A stretch of DNA of 57,028 bases from Deltaproteobacteria bacterium (GTDB taxonomy: Bacteria; Myxococcota; UBA727; VGSZ01): assembly GCA_020850995.1 (NCBI GenBank), contig JADZDP010000011.1, positions 1-57,028 of the forward strand, given 5' to 3'. The notes below the pieces were generated by a model. The model saw only the letters and a program-made list of their open reading frames with translations. It was not told the DNA's origin and made no database searches. Positions 17,601 to 25,830 of the stretch are shown in pieces; position 1 is the first letter of the stretch, and every line of letters starts with the position of its first letter. The position numbers were made by a program, and so were the translations under genes.

Positions 17601-18519
17601 TCGCCGGCGCTTCCAGATCCCCATCGACCGGGGACACGACAACGCCCGGCGCCGCGCGTTCGCGCAGCTGATCCGCCCGTTCTTGCTGCGACGCACCAAG
17701 ACCGAGGTGCTGCCCGAGCTGCCCGAGAAGACCGAGATCGTGGTGCGGGTCGAGCTCTCGGAAGACGAGCGCCGGCACTACCAGGCGCTGCGCGCGGTGC
17801 TGAAGGAGAAGATCGAGAGTAGCGACGTCGAGCCTCAACAAAAGCGCGTGCTCATCCTGAGCGCGCTCACGCGCCTGCGCCAGGTCGCCTGTCACCCGGC
17901 GCTCGACGCCACCGGGCGCGAGCTCGCGGGCCAGCCGTCGCAGAAGCTCATCGAGCTGATGCGCCTGCTATCGAGCCTCAAGGAGAACCACCACCGTGTG
18001 CTGGTGTTCTCGCAGTTCACCCGCCTGCTCGATCTGGTCGAGCCGCTGCTCGAGAAGGACGCGGTCTCGTTCGTGCGCATCGACGGCACGACAAATCCGG
18101 CGGCACGGGCGCGCGCAGTCGACGTGTTTCAGTCCGGGGACGCGGACGTGTTCCTGCTCTCGCTCAAGGCGGGCGGCTTCGGGCTCAACCTCACCGCCGC
18201 CGACTACGTGGTCCACCTCGACCCGTGGTGGAACCCCGCGGCAGAGGCGCAGGCGTCGGATCGCGCGCATCGCATCGGCCAGACCAGGCCGGTCACCGTC
18301 TATCGGCTGGTCGCCGCGGGGACGCTCGAGGAGGGCGTGGTGGCGATGCAGGAGCAGAAGCGCGCGCTGTTCATGTCGGTGCTCGAAGGGCACGAGCAGG
18401 GTGGCGGGGCCTTGGACGAGGAGGGGCTGATGGCGCTGCTGGAGGGCGCGATCGAGGCGATGGACGCGAGCAAGGGGCGGGGAGCACGGGAAACTCCTGG
18501 GGGGCGCCACGCTTCATAG
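14644..18519 (+). CDS. SNF2-family DEAD/DEAH-box ATPase (1,291 aa)
   Basis: The C-terminal 460 residues are a complete SNF2 motor: RPYQREGLRFL, LADDMGLGKT (Walker A, about residue 830), LILDEAQVIKN (DEAQ, about 928), LTGTPLENHSGELWS, then a second RecA domain with LVFSQFTRLLDL, GGFGLNLTAADYVVHLDPWW and RAHRIGQTRPVTVYRL. SNF2 ATPases translocate on double-stranded DNA to remodel protein-DNA complexes. The first 820 residues have no recognised domain. The start ATG at 14644 (MARRETLPRQELL) was preferred over 14617 because the decayed copy at 7810 keeps the same MARRE start. It follows the PDDEXK pair on the same strand by 147 bases. Confidence 0.88.
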   Translation: MARRETLPRQELLQLLEQPAVDAGFRGAAARYLPHLEAGARLGSASVVRGVWRLTLRDLAERALHHGAGTSTVPVVRLFYDKYQEAAFVELLLRWARRLSSGEVSASPAAALEPTEVPLHDKGALIAWATKHGVVELLEVELSALGVLGKRLTVGEVLARQAKAPQLLPDEALLAARAFLAREARVVVPPVPTHERPPFRPELVAFAEAVAAERALLPPGRSPAARVGLDSHHKPPIIFLDRNYRQHGVEVASPVAGIKRFISHEDIGEDMWGQVLDGVLDLLAWPSRDELDLLVRALTPQWAELLRALARKPSRALVDATAAAEQRTERVAFRVVRPRSIDIVVQTRATPGKRGKLPAGTMADGWSRGAEIERHKLPDGVSPEDLAIIVRLHSRWSSTHGADYSAANLRLLVDHPRVFSQDGELIAVSHKDARLVVKDAEGASEILVAVGDERVGPELLTRLVREDGAVIDDGDPRRIVITSVACEHLPLLSALLSVGGQIPKEGRDELIRALTPWENEPTVEVDAKLLGTQLAPAPVLVARLIPDTRDAASGAASGTASASGTAGGMLLSVVVRALPGAVAFSPSAGPERIVVARESERVFCVRDREAERALIGAFLAELPLERAMQEQEHVFRLAPIDVALDVVKALGECMQRGDVMVEWPMGKRMVVADAGAASMKVQVSGSPLSLHVRGEVSVDGGSMALVALLDAARSGARYVSLSADRFVAISNELRERALALSDASGIDGDHVVGGAGLAVALDELLAAGALVDGAGGDGNHSDIWQQWRERLKAASKVKDDPPPGFECELRPYQREGLRFLRRLVALGAGGVLADDMGLGKTLQAIGLLLERAKTGPALVVAPTSVCFNWARELERFAPGLRAHVLPEASDRAALIGRLKKRDVLIASYGLVVREERLFAEREFSTLILDEAQVIKNAASQRARAVKKLNVPVRIALTGTPLENHSGELWSIFSAVAPGLLPPLDEFRRRFQIPIDRGHDNARRRAFAQLIRPFLLRRTKTEVLPELPEKTEIVVRVELSEDERRHYQALRAVLKEKIESSDVEPQQKRVLILSALTRLRQVACHPALDATGRELAGQPSQKLIELMRLLSSLKENHHRVLVFSQFTRLLDLVEPLLEKDAVSFVRIDGTTNPAARARAVDVFQSGDADVFLLSLKAGGFGLNLTAADYVVHLDPWWNPAAEAQASDRAHRIGQTRPVTVYRLVAAGTLEEGVVAMQEQKRALFMSVLEGHEQGGGALDEEGLMALLEGAIEAMDASKGRGARETPGGRHAS

Positions 18520-18587
18520 GGGTGTCCAGCACGCGGCCGGAGAAGTCGACGACGTTGGCGGCGGGCCGCCCCGAGTGGACCCCGGCG

Positions 18588-18758
18588 ATGAGCATCTTCG
18601 GCCTCATCCCGGTGATAAGCGCATCGGACGTGGGGGCGGACGTTATTGACCGCCTGTCGGCGCCGATGTTCGGCGGGCTGGTATCGCTGGTGCTGCTCAC
18701 GCCGGGGGTGGTGCCGGTGGCGTACTCCTTGGTGCAGCGGCGATGGCGGGCGGGGTGA
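18588..18758 (+). pseudogene. C-terminal fragment of a heavy-metal RND efflux pump (CzcA/CusA-like)
   Basis: In one frame this reads MSIFGLIPVISASDVGADVI, then DRLSAPMFGGLVSLVLLTPG and VVPVAYSLVQRR, and stops. The pattern (GADV, APM-GGL, a hydrophobic span, VPVAY) matches the last membrane segments of CzcA/CusA pumps, which are over 1,000 residues long. Nothing upstream in this frame belongs to such a pump, so only the last 57 codons remain. The 303-base gap between the SNF2 gene and the PLD-helicase gene holds nothing else I can identify. Confidence 0.6.
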
Positions 18759-18822
18759 GCGGTGGCGCAGCGCCTAGTCTCGGGGGGCTCACCCTTCTTC
18801 TGTCCCGGGACTGGGGAGCCGA

Positions 18823-21345
18823 TCACCGCATGCGATTCGCCACGTACCAGCCGACGTAGCCTGACGATGCCGCAATCGGCCACGAATCCCCGAAGGCGTT
18901 GTCGATTCGCGTGCGACCATGTCCCTCATGGAGGATCTTGCGAACGCGCTGGTTGGAGATGCCGGTCGCTGCGGCCAGCTCTTCTTCGATCAGCCGTCGT
19001 TCCCGTACATCGGCGAGACTGCTCCCCGCGAGACGGCCAAGGGCCTCGTTCGCGCGACCAACGCCAACGAGCCAGCGCGGCGCCGCGTCGCCGAGCGCAT
19101 TCACCAGCTTCGTGCCCCCGTGGACGCCCTTGATCGCCCGCTCAAGGTCTCCCGTGTGGAGCCCGAGGGCCGCCGCATATGGCCCGCTCGCTGCTCTCGC
19201 GTCGCTGACCGTCGCGTCCGCGATCTCCTCCCAGTCCGGCGGAGGGGTGACCTCATCGACGACGCCCGCGCCCTCGTCGCCCGCTCCGAGGCTATCGGTT
19301 TCACTCGCCACGTCGCGGACCTGCCCGGCGTCACCATCTTCGGCAGAGACCCGTAGCCCAGCGGGGCTCTCCCACTCATTCCACCGCTGCTCGAAGCGCA
19401 CGGCGTCGAGCACAACGCACTCTGTCTTTCCCGGCGACGTGCGAACCCCCCGGCCGATCTGCTGGACCGCTACGCGTGGGCTGAGCGTCGCGCGGAGCAT
19501 GACGAGCATGTCGATGTCGTCGACGCTGACACCCTCAGAGAAGCGATCGATCGTTAGGAGCACACGCACTTGCGCGTCGGACCGATCGCCCTCTGCGAAC
19601 TTCTGGAACACTGCGTTCGCGGACTTGCCGGTCAAACTGCGATGGTCGTCGTCGACAGGGTGCGCGATGAAGTCGAACACTAATGCACCCGCGCGGTCGA
19701 GCGCCTTCGTGAGGGCTCTCAAGAAAGGCCCGTACTCGTCGTCGCCGACGGGTGGGAGGAAGACGACGACTCGGGTGGAGCGATGCCTCTCGGTGACGCC
19801 TTCGACGATCGACGCGACGAGCTTGCTCATCCGCTGAGGCGTTCCCACCAGAGCGTGCCAGACGTTCCGGAGGCAGACCTTCGAGTAGTCGCCCATCTCG
19901 ATCTCGGGGCGGTCAAGGATCGCCGTGATCTCCTGGGCGCTCGCCGGGTCGCTCGTCAGTGCCTGGAACCGCAGGGGCGCGATGACGCCCTTGGCCGTCA
20001 TCTCGGCGACGGTCGCGAACGGCCGGTGGCGTTCTACGCTCCGATCGTCCCCGACCCACGAGTTAACGAAGCTCGTGACGTCGAACTTTCGCGCCTCCAT
20101 ACGGCACGGCGTCGCGGAGAGTCCGAGGATCGGCACCTGGTCGTCGCGCAGCGCGTCGAGGAGGCCCGTGTAGCTGCGCAGCCCCGCGGAGACGCGGGGC
20201 GACCAGTTGTGGACCTCGTCTGCCACAGCCGCACAAAGACGATTGCGGTCCTCGTCCTTCAACGTGCTCGCGCGGGCAACCTTGAGTCGCGCCTCACATG
20301 CAAGGCGCTGTGCCTTCGGCATCATTCGGTAGATCCCATCGAGACGCTCTTGGACGGTTCGTTCGATCCACCGGTTGGGGGCGATGTAGGCCGCGCAATC
20401 GGATGCGCTCGCCGCCAGCTTCTTCACCAGCCAGTAGAGGGCGATGAAGGTCTTCCCGCACCCAACCGGGAGATAGAGGAGGTCGTTGATGAGGCCGGAC
20501 CCGTCGAGAGCGCCGTACACGTCCCACTGCCATCCGCCCCGATACTCTCTGAGCTTTTGTGCCAGCAGCTTCAGAAGCGGGCCGAAAGGATCGCGGTTCC
20601 ACAGCGCGGGCTCCGGCGGGAACTTGCGCGTCGGCGGGGCGGAGCCTGTTTCCCCCGGCGAGCCCCCCACTGGCGGAGGTGCCCCGCGCTCGGCGTCATC
20701 GTCATTGCACTCGTCGGGTTCGATCGGCACCGCCCGGTGCCAAAGCCGCTCCGCCTCGACGAGCGCGCCCATAGCGGCATCCTGCTCACTCGGCGCGTGG
20801 ACGTTGAGCTCGAGCAGCGACTCGCACGAACTCGTCATGGACGCGCGCGACGCGTTGAAGCTCCCGAGGAGCGCGACCATGGGGCGCCCATCGAGCACGC
20901 CTACGATCCATTTCGCGTGCGTCTTCCCGTAACCCTCGTCTTCGTCGTCATCGGTGGCCTGCCCGTCGATGTCGGCGTCATCGGGCAGGACTTCGTCGCC
21001 ATCGGCTCTGCGATCGCTCTTGAGGCCACGAACCTCCACCTTGTTTTCCTGGAGGTAGCGAAGTGTCTCGCTGGTGATGATCCGTTCGCTAAGCACGGCC
21101 ATCGACGGGTGCCGCACGAGCAGACGGATGTGTGCGTCGGACCGCCGAATCGCCTTGAAGAGCGGCGCAAGGTCGGGCTTGGCGTGCGCGTTATACGAAA
21201 CCCAGTAGATCGTGCTTCCGCGAGTCGCGCGCAGCGATCGCTCAACGATGTCGAACGCGGTCTTGGCTACTCCACCTCGTTCCAGGAGAAACTGCGCCAC
21301 TCGTACCCCCATCGAACGGCCGATCCCGCACTGCCGAGATATCAC
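18823..21345 (-). CDS. PLD-type nuclease fused to an SF2 helicase (840 aa)
   Basis: Residues 40-180 form a phospholipase D-like nuclease unit, with KTHAKWIVG (His143, Lys145) and LGSFNAS (Asn164). After an acidic, proline-rich linker comes an SF2 helicase: PVGCGKT (Walker A, 293-299), ADEVHNW (DEVH, 376-379), LGLSATP, and a second domain with DRFSEGVSVDDIDMLVML and QQIGRGVRTSPGKTE (motif VI). The last 100 residues include a helix-turn-helix-like end (ATGISNQRVRKILHEG). PLD nuclease-helicase fusions are typical of restriction-like defence and repair enzymes. The GTG at 21345 is the longest start; the ATG at 21312 is equally possible, and neither has a clear ribosome binding site. It is divergent from the 610-residue unknown. 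Confidence 0.8.
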   Translation of the reverse strand: MISRQCGIGRSMGVRVAQFLLERGGVAKTAFDIVERSLRATRGSTIYWVSYNAHAKPDLAPLFKAIRRSDAHIRLLVRHPSMAVLSERIITSETLRYLQENKVEVRGLKSDRRADGDEVLPDDADIDGQATDDDEDEGYGKTHAKWIVGVLDGRPMVALLGSFNASRASMTSSCESLLELNVHAPSEQDAAMGALVEAERLWHRAVPIEPDECNDDDAERGAPPPVGGSPGETGSAPPTRKFPPEPALWNRDPFGPLLKLLAQKLREYRGGWQWDVYGALDGSGLINDLLYLPVGCGKTFIALYWLVKKLAASASDCAAYIAPNRWIERTVQERLDGIYRMMPKAQRLACEARLKVARASTLKDEDRNRLCAAVADEVHNWSPRVSAGLRSYTGLLDALRDDQVPILGLSATPCRMEARKFDVTSFVNSWVGDDRSVERHRPFATVAEMTAKGVIAPLRFQALTSDPASAQEITAILDRPEIEMGDYSKVCLRNVWHALVGTPQRMSKLVASIVEGVTERHRSTRVVVFLPPVGDDEYGPFLRALTKALDRAGALVFDFIAHPVDDDHRSLTGKSANAVFQKFAEGDRSDAQVRVLLTIDRFSEGVSVDDIDMLVMLRATLSPRVAVQQIGRGVRTSPGKTECVVLDAVRFEQRWNEWESPAGLRVSAEDGDAGQVRDVASETDSLGAGDEGAGVVDEVTPPPDWEEIADATVSDARAASGPYAAALGLHTGDLERAIKGVHGGTKLVNALGDAAPRWLVGVGRANEALGRLAGSSLADVRERRLIEEELAAATGISNQRVRKILHEGHGRTRIDNAFGDSWPIAASSGYVGWYVANRMR

Positions 21346-21670
21346 GAGCCACCGAGTGCCTGGGCTACCTCCCCCTCTCCCGGTCCTTGTCCTTGATCGG
21401 TGCGCTCGCTTCGCCGTGGGATGGCGGTCCGTCGTGTGGCTCGTGGCTCCGCGTCCTTCGCCGCTGCTGCCGCCGGGTGGGTAGCGCCTGTCACTGCCTC
21501 ACTGCTGCTTGCCCACCTTCGCCAGCGACCTCCCCCCACTCGTCGCATGGCGCGCGGCCGCGCGGCCGGCGAGGCACTCGCGGCTCCGAACAGTCTTGGA
21601 TCCGTGAGCAGCTCGACTGCGACAGCTTCCGTCGCTTCTGGCTGCGATAGTACCGAGAAGGAGGCACGCT
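21346..21670. other. Divergent intergenic region, 325 bases
   Basis: This separates the PLD-helicase start (minus) from the 610-residue unknown (plus). The only structure noticed is GCGAC-N7-GTCGC around 21623-21640, a weak inverted repeat resembling half of the palindrome at 10673. AAGGAGG just before 21671 serves the plus-strand gene. No gene or RNA was recognised. Confidence 0.5.
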
Positions 21671-23503
21671 ATGCACCCGACGTCCGCGCTGCTCGTCTTC
21701 ACCGATCCCCGCGACGAGCTCGGTCGCGCCGATGTGCGCGCGCACCTGCGCCCCGACGGCCGGCTCGTCCCGCACAAGCTCCTCTCGCCGGGGGTGCTCG
21801 ACGCATCACTGCATCAGCGCGGGGTCGTGGTGCTGACGCGCGACCCGTCGCCTGTCGCCATCCGCACCATCGGCGATCTGTGCGCGCGGGCGCGGGAGAC
21901 GCACCGGATCGCCGTGGTCTTGCGCCGCGGCGCCGCCGCCGGGACATGGCCCGCACACCCCGTCTCCGCCATCGCCGACATCCCGGAGTGGCTGTGGATC
22001 GACGCGCGCGCCGCGTGGACGTCCTTTGCCGAGCAGTATCCGGTCGAATACGACGGCTGCGCGTTCCAGCAGGTAGGGCGCCTCAGGTACCTGGCCGGCG
22101 ACCACCGTACCGAGCGCGCCGCCACGTCGCTGTTGCGCTTCCTGTACGAGCGTTTCCCCAGCAGTGTCCGCCAACGCATCGACGGCTTCGTTGTTCCGTC
22201 TTGGATCGACACCGGCACGCCGCTGCGCTTTCCCACGTTACCCAGCGCGGCGCAGACCTACGCGCAGGCGTGGATGCTCGTGCCCGATGGAGAAACCAGC
22301 CAAGACCTCGAGATCGTCGATCTTGGCGCCGACATGCTCGACGACTCAAGGCCGTCGCCCAGGATGCGGTCGCCCGACCGCGACCGCGTTGCTGCGCGGG
22401 CCTTGGCCAACCTCCACAGCGTGCGCGGCGAGTTCGGAGTGCTGCACCGAATCGTCGACGTGCTCGAGCCGAGGCAGCTCGGCGATGAAGGTGAGGCCGT
22501 CGCGCCGCCCTCCCGTCGAGCGCTGCTACGTCACCTGATGGTGGCGCTCGGCCATCCACCGCGGTGGCGCGAGGCGCGTAACGCGCACAGCTGGCACCAC
22601 GAGCTCGAGGCCGGCGGGTCACCAGAGGATTGGTTCGGCGGGCAGCGGGTCAAAGCTGGGCTCGAGGCTGACGACGAGGGTGGGCGCATTGTCATCGTCG
22701 CCTGCGATCTCGAGGCCAACCGGCTCCTGCCGCCCGTCATGTGGCGCCGGGCCGCTGTCGCGGGAGAGGTCCGCGACGAAGAAGAGCGTTGGTCGCTCGA
22801 ACACCGGCGCGCCTGCGCGTTCGGTCCACATAAGCCTGAGGAGATCGACCCGGGCATCGTGCCGCTCGACGGCGCTGGGGCGCCGCGCGCGCCCTTCGCG
22901 GTGGTGCGCTACGGCGATCGGCTTCCTCGCGGCGAGCCAGCGCTCTTGGTGCTGGTGGGCCGGCGCACGGCACTGGCGCGCATGAGCGCAGAGCTGCAGC
23001 GCGACTGCCACGTGGCCATCGTGGAGTGCCCGATTGACGGGACTGTGTCCGAAGCGGTGCCGTCGTTCCCAGACGCCGCCGCGCTCGTCCGCAAGCTCGC
23101 GGCCTTCTCCGAGTCGCGCACCGACCAGGTGTTCCCCTTCGATCCCCTCGACCTCGCGCGCCTCGTCGAAACGGCCACCGTCGAACAGAAGCTCCTCCAC
23201 GAGATCGAGATCGAAGGCCCGCCCGCCGACCTGCCGGACGTGATGGCCGACTTGGCGCGCATCGCGCGACCGAACGGGAGCGAGCCCGTGCTCGTGCACG
23301 TGGCGGTCTCGGAGGGTGTCGTTTCGCGCGAGGCCTTGGTGGACCTCGAAAAAGCACTGGCGACCAAGAACCGTTTGCTGTTCATCGCGTCGCCGCGAGC
23401 TGATCGGGAGATGGCGGTGGTCACCGTGTGGTGCGCGTCGCGGCGGCGTGTCCCGCCGCCGCGACGAGCTCTATCGCCAGGCGCGTTGCCTGAATGTCCC
23501 TGA
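21671..23503 (+). CDS. Hypothetical protein (610 aa)
   Basis: A large protein starting MHPTSALLVFTDPRDELGRAD, with no signal peptide, membrane span or motif I recognise. It appears soluble and mixed alpha/beta. Strand-like stretches recur (RGVVVLTRDP, HRIAVVLRRG, RIVIVACDLEA, ALLVLVGRR, CHVAIVECPI, NRLLFIASP), as in repeated Rossmann-like or nuclease-like units, but no catalytic signature stands out. AAGGAGG about six bases before the ATG makes the start secure. It is divergent from the PLD-helicase; genes in such pairs often work together, but here that is only inference. Confidence 0.7.
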   Translation: MHPTSALLVFTDPRDELGRADVRAHLRPDGRLVPHKLLSPGVLDASLHQRGVVVLTRDPSPVAIRTIGDLCARARETHRIAVVLRRGAAAGTWPAHPVSAIADIPEWLWIDARAAWTSFAEQYPVEYDGCAFQQVGRLRYLAGDHRTERAATSLLRFLYERFPSSVRQRIDGFVVPSWIDTGTPLRFPTLPSAAQTYAQAWMLVPDGETSQDLEIVDLGADMLDDSRPSPRMRSPDRDRVAARALANLHSVRGEFGVLHRIVDVLEPRQLGDEGEAVAPPSRRALLRHLMVALGHPPRWREARNAHSWHHELEAGGSPEDWFGGQRVKAGLEADDEGGRIVIVACDLEANRLLPPVMWRRAAVAGEVRDEEERWSLEHRRACAFGPHKPEEIDPGIVPLDGAGAPRAPFAVVRYGDRLPRGEPALLVLVGRRTALARMSAELQRDCHVAIVECPIDGTVSEAVPSFPDAAALVRKLAAFSESRTDQVFPFDPLDLARLVETATVEQKLLHEIEIEGPPADLPDVMADLARIARPNGSEPVLVHVAVSEGVVSREALVDLEKALATKNRLLFIASPRADREMAVVTVWCASRRRVPPPRRALSPGALPECP

Positions 23504-23755
23504 TTGACCCTTCTTGCTCAATCGCCAGCGACCTCCCGCCGCCCGTCGCGGTAGCGACACGCGCCCTGCGCGTTCGGCGAGCGATTGGCGAGGGCGCACC
23601 TGCGTCCTTCGCCAGAGCGTGCCGGCCCGTCGCGCCTCAGCGCGACACGCGGAGCGTGCCGGCGGGATCGTGGCCTTCTTGGCCATGAGCCCGGAGGTCG
23701 CTGGCACCATGTCACCTATGGTCATCGATAGACTTCACGGGCACTTGCCTCACCC

Positions 23756-23795
23756 TTAGATGTCACCTGTGCACCCCACTCATGGTGACATCTAA
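23756..23795. repeat. Perfect 12-base inverted repeat
   Basis: TTAGATGTCACC (23756-23767) and GGTGACATCTAA (23784-23795) are exact complements separated by 16 bases. The core ATGTCACC also occurs at 23709-23716 in direct orientation with the left arm. It may be a terminus of a degraded insertion sequence, a binding site for the ParB-like protein encoded 75 bases away, or a stem-loop between convergent genes. Confidence 0.6.
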
Positions 23796-23809
23796 GCGAC
23801 TTCAATAAG

Positions 23810-23827
23810 TCGGCCACCAGTGGCCGA
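23810..23827. repeat. 8-base inverted repeat downstream of the ParB-like gene
   Basis: TCGGCCAC-CA-GTGGCCGA is a perfect palindromic stem with a two-base centre, 43 bases after the ParB-like stop. It lacks a following T-run on the minus strand, so it is a poor intrinsic terminator; a protein-binding site is equally likely. Confidence 0.45.
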
Positions 23828-23869
23828 TTTCAAGGTGTACGGGCAGCGCGGCGGCTCCTCGGCGCCGCC

Positions 23870-24868
23870 TCACGGCGTGATGAGCACGCTCTTGAAGCGG
23901 CACCTCGCGAGCGCCTCGGTGAGCCTCGCCGCGAGCTCGGCGCGCTCCTGCGCGCTCAGCTCCTGCGCCCGGCGCAGGTCCACGACGCAGCGCTCGTTCG
24001 TCACCGTCACCGGCGCCGACAGCGCGCGCGGCGCGCCGCCCTTGCGCGGGGCGGGATCCTTCGCGCGCTTCACCTCGGCACGCAGGCGCGTGAGCGTCCA
24101 GCCGCCGCTCGCGCATGCCTGCGCGAGCCGGCGCGTGGTCCGCTCGGCATGCGCGCGGAAGCCGTCGCCGCCGATGTCCTCGAGCGCGATGACGTCGGCG
24201 TCCTTGAGCACGTGATAGAGCATCAACAGCTCGTTCAAGTACGTGGCCGGGAAGCCCGGGTAGCGCTCGGTGTCGACGACGGCCTTGTTGGTCTTCGGGT
24301 CGACCACCACCTTGCCGGCGGTATCGAGCCGCTTGCGCTGCACGCGCACCTCGCGCGCGTACTCGCGCAGCCACGCGGGCGCCTCGGCGAGCTGCAAGCA
24401 GCGATTGAGCGTGCGACGGCTCCAGCCGAGGCTGTCGGCGAGCTGCTGCGCATCGACGCCGCACTCGACCGCGCGCGCCATGCCGTCGGCGACCTCGACG
24501 GGCGTAAGGTCGCTGCGGTTCAGGTTCTCCGCGAGTTGCAGCACCGGCACCATCGCGTCGGTGGCCGCCACCACCACCACCGCGATGCGCGTGAAGCGTC
24601 GATCGCTCGGGTGCTCGTTGCCGAGCTCCTTGAGCGCCGCGAAGCGGCGGTGGCCGCCGATGATCTCGTAGACGTCGCCCTTGGGGCGCACCACCACGGG
24701 CTGCAAGAGGCCATTCGCGAAGATGCTCTTCTTCAGCTCCTCGAAGGGCTCGCGGTCGAGGTTGAGGCGCGGGTTGGTCTGCGACGGCACCACATGGTCG
24801 AAGGGCAGGTGCAGCAGCTCGCGCGCGAGCTCGGGGATGGTGATCTTGCTCGTGGGCTCTTCCATCAT
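23870..24868 (-). CDS. ParB/Spo0J-family DNA-binding protein
   Basis: A 332-residue protein with the ParB N-terminal nuclease/CTPase-like fold: VVPSQTNPRLNLD, the hallmark GGHRRFAAL (71-79) and QLAENLNRSDLTPVEVADGM (111-130). A helix-turn-helix follows (LADSLGWSRRTLNRCLQLAEAP). ParB proteins bind parS sites, spread on DNA and help segregate replicons; orphan copies on mobile elements often act as regulators. No ParA is encoded in the window. GGAGGAGA precedes the ATGATG start at a good distance. The gene overlaps the M23 peptidase stop, so it is third in the X-M23-ParB operon. The inverted repeats just downstream are candidate targets. Confidence 0.85.
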   Translation of the reverse strand: MMEEPTSKITIPELARELLHLPFDHVVPSQTNPRLNLDREPFEELKKSIFANGLLQPVVVRPKGDVYEIIGGHRRFAALKELGNEHPSDRRFTRIAVVVVAATDAMVPVLQLAENLNRSDLTPVEVADGMARAVECGVDAQQLADSLGWSRRTLNRCLQLAEAPAWLREYAREVRVQRKRLDTAGKVVVDPKTNKAVVDTERYPGFPATYLNELLMLYHVLKDADVIALEDIGGDGFRAHAERTTRRLAQACASGGWTLTRLRAEVKRAKDPAPRKGGAPRALSAPVTVTNERCVVDLRRAQELSAQERAELAARLTEALARCRFKSVLITP

Positions 24869-25830
24869 CGGGTCTCCTCCAAGGATCGGATGTGCGCGAG
24901 GTGCTCCCGCCTCGCGCGCGGACCAAGCGCCGCAGCGGGCGGCGGCAGCGTGGCGTGCGGATCGACGGGCAGGCCGGCGACGCGCAGCTCGTAGTGCAGG
25001 TGCGGCCCGGTCGAGCGGCCGGTGTTGCCGCTCACGGCGATCACCTGCCCCTGCTCGACGAGCGCGCCGGCCTTCACGCCCGGCGCGAGCACGCTGAGGT
25101 GCAGGTAGGACGAGTGGTAGCCATTCGCGTGCACGAGCTTGACGAACTTGCCCGCGCGCGCTCCCTCGCCGACGGCCTTCACGCGCCCGCGCGCGACCGC
25201 CACCACCGGTGTGCCCACGGGGACGCCGTAGTCGACGCCGTGGTGCCGCGCGGCGTGGCCGGCGAGCGCGTCGAAGCGATCGCCGAATCGCGAGGTGATG
25301 CGCCCGAGCGCGACCGGGCGCGCGAGCAACTGGCCGCGGAGCGCGCGGCCGTCTTGGTCGTAGAAGCCCGGCGGCGCGAGGACACCCTGATAGCGCGCCG
25401 CCATGATTGGCGCATCGCGCGGCGGCGCCACCCGCGCGGCGACGAGCACGCCGTCGACGGTCCAGAGCGTGAGCGCGGTGCCCGGGCCCGCGTGGGCGAA
25501 CAGGTCGAGGCGGCCGAGGAACGCGGCGTCGAGCTGGTCGATGACATCACGCGGCAAGGCCACGCGAGCGAGCGATCGCTCGAGGCCGTCGCTGCCAACG
25601 ATCAGCTCGACGCGGCGCGCGCGCGCAAGCACGGGCACCAGATCGCCGGCTGCGGGACCGCGACGCTCGACCCGCGCCGACACGGCGAGCGCAAGCGGGG
25701 GCACGCCCGCCACGAGCGGCGCGGTGTCGCACGCCGCGGCGTCGCACGCCGCGGTGCCGCACGCAGCCATGGCGATGCCGCCGCTCACCGTGAGCATGAG
25801 CGCGCCGCAGTGGGCGCGCGCGCTCGTCAC
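24865..25830 (-). CDS. M23-family metallopeptidase, exported
   Basis: A 321-residue protein with a C-terminal M23 (LytM-type) domain: RHHGVDYGVPVGTPVVAV supplies the first zinc His and Asp, and GPHLHYE the last two histidines. It also has the SGNTG turn usual in active members. These enzymes cut peptidoglycan cross-links. The N-terminus (LMLTVSGGIAMAACGT) is a short hydrophobic signal, possibly ending in a lipobox-like MAAC. The GTG start at 25830 was chosen because it overlaps the upstream stop (GTGA), matching the other couplings in this operon; an ATG at 25797 would also give a signal peptide. Its place between X and ParB suggests a role in element transfer or entry through the wall, which is inference. 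Confidence 0.8.
   Translation of the reverse strand: MTSARAHCGALMLTVSGGIAMAACGTAACDAAACDTAPLVAGVPPLALAVSARVERRGPAAGDLVPVLARARRVELIVGSDGLERSLARVALPRDVIDQLDAAFLGRLDLFAHAGPGTALTLWTVDGVLVAARVAPPRDAPIMAARYQGVLAPPGFYDQDGRALRGQLLARPVALGRITSRFGDRFDALAGHAARHHGVDYGVPVGTPVVAVARGRVKAVGEGARAGKFVKLVHANGYHSSYLHLSVLAPGVKAGALVEQGQVIAVSGNTGRSTGPHLHYELRVAGLPVDPHATLPPPAAALGPRARREHLAHIRSLEETR

Larger units (their letters stand above)
23504..23869. other. Intergenic region with inverted repeats, 366 bases
   Basis: The left two thirds hold only short open frames without a convincing start. The right third holds two perfect inverted repeats, listed separately, and a third copy of ATGTCACC at 23709-23716. The stretch AGTGGCCGATTT resembles repeats seen near the ends of IS21-family elements, so an IS remnant is possible but unproven. 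Confidence 0.4.

Noticed and set aside
15772..17895. 707-codon minus-strand frame
   Set aside because: Antisense to the SNF2 motor; composition rich in Arg/His/Gln as typical of a mirror frame.
23471..23725. 84-codon minus-strand frame MTIGDMVPATSGLMAKK
   Set aside because: It overlaps the end of the 610-residue gene, is low-complexity Arg/Ala and has no ribosome binding site; it might be IS remnant sequence but cannot be supported as a gene.
23756..23795. Reading the 12-base inverted repeat as a terminator
   Set aside because: No T-run follows on either strand and the 16-base loop is long, so it is listed as a repeat instead.
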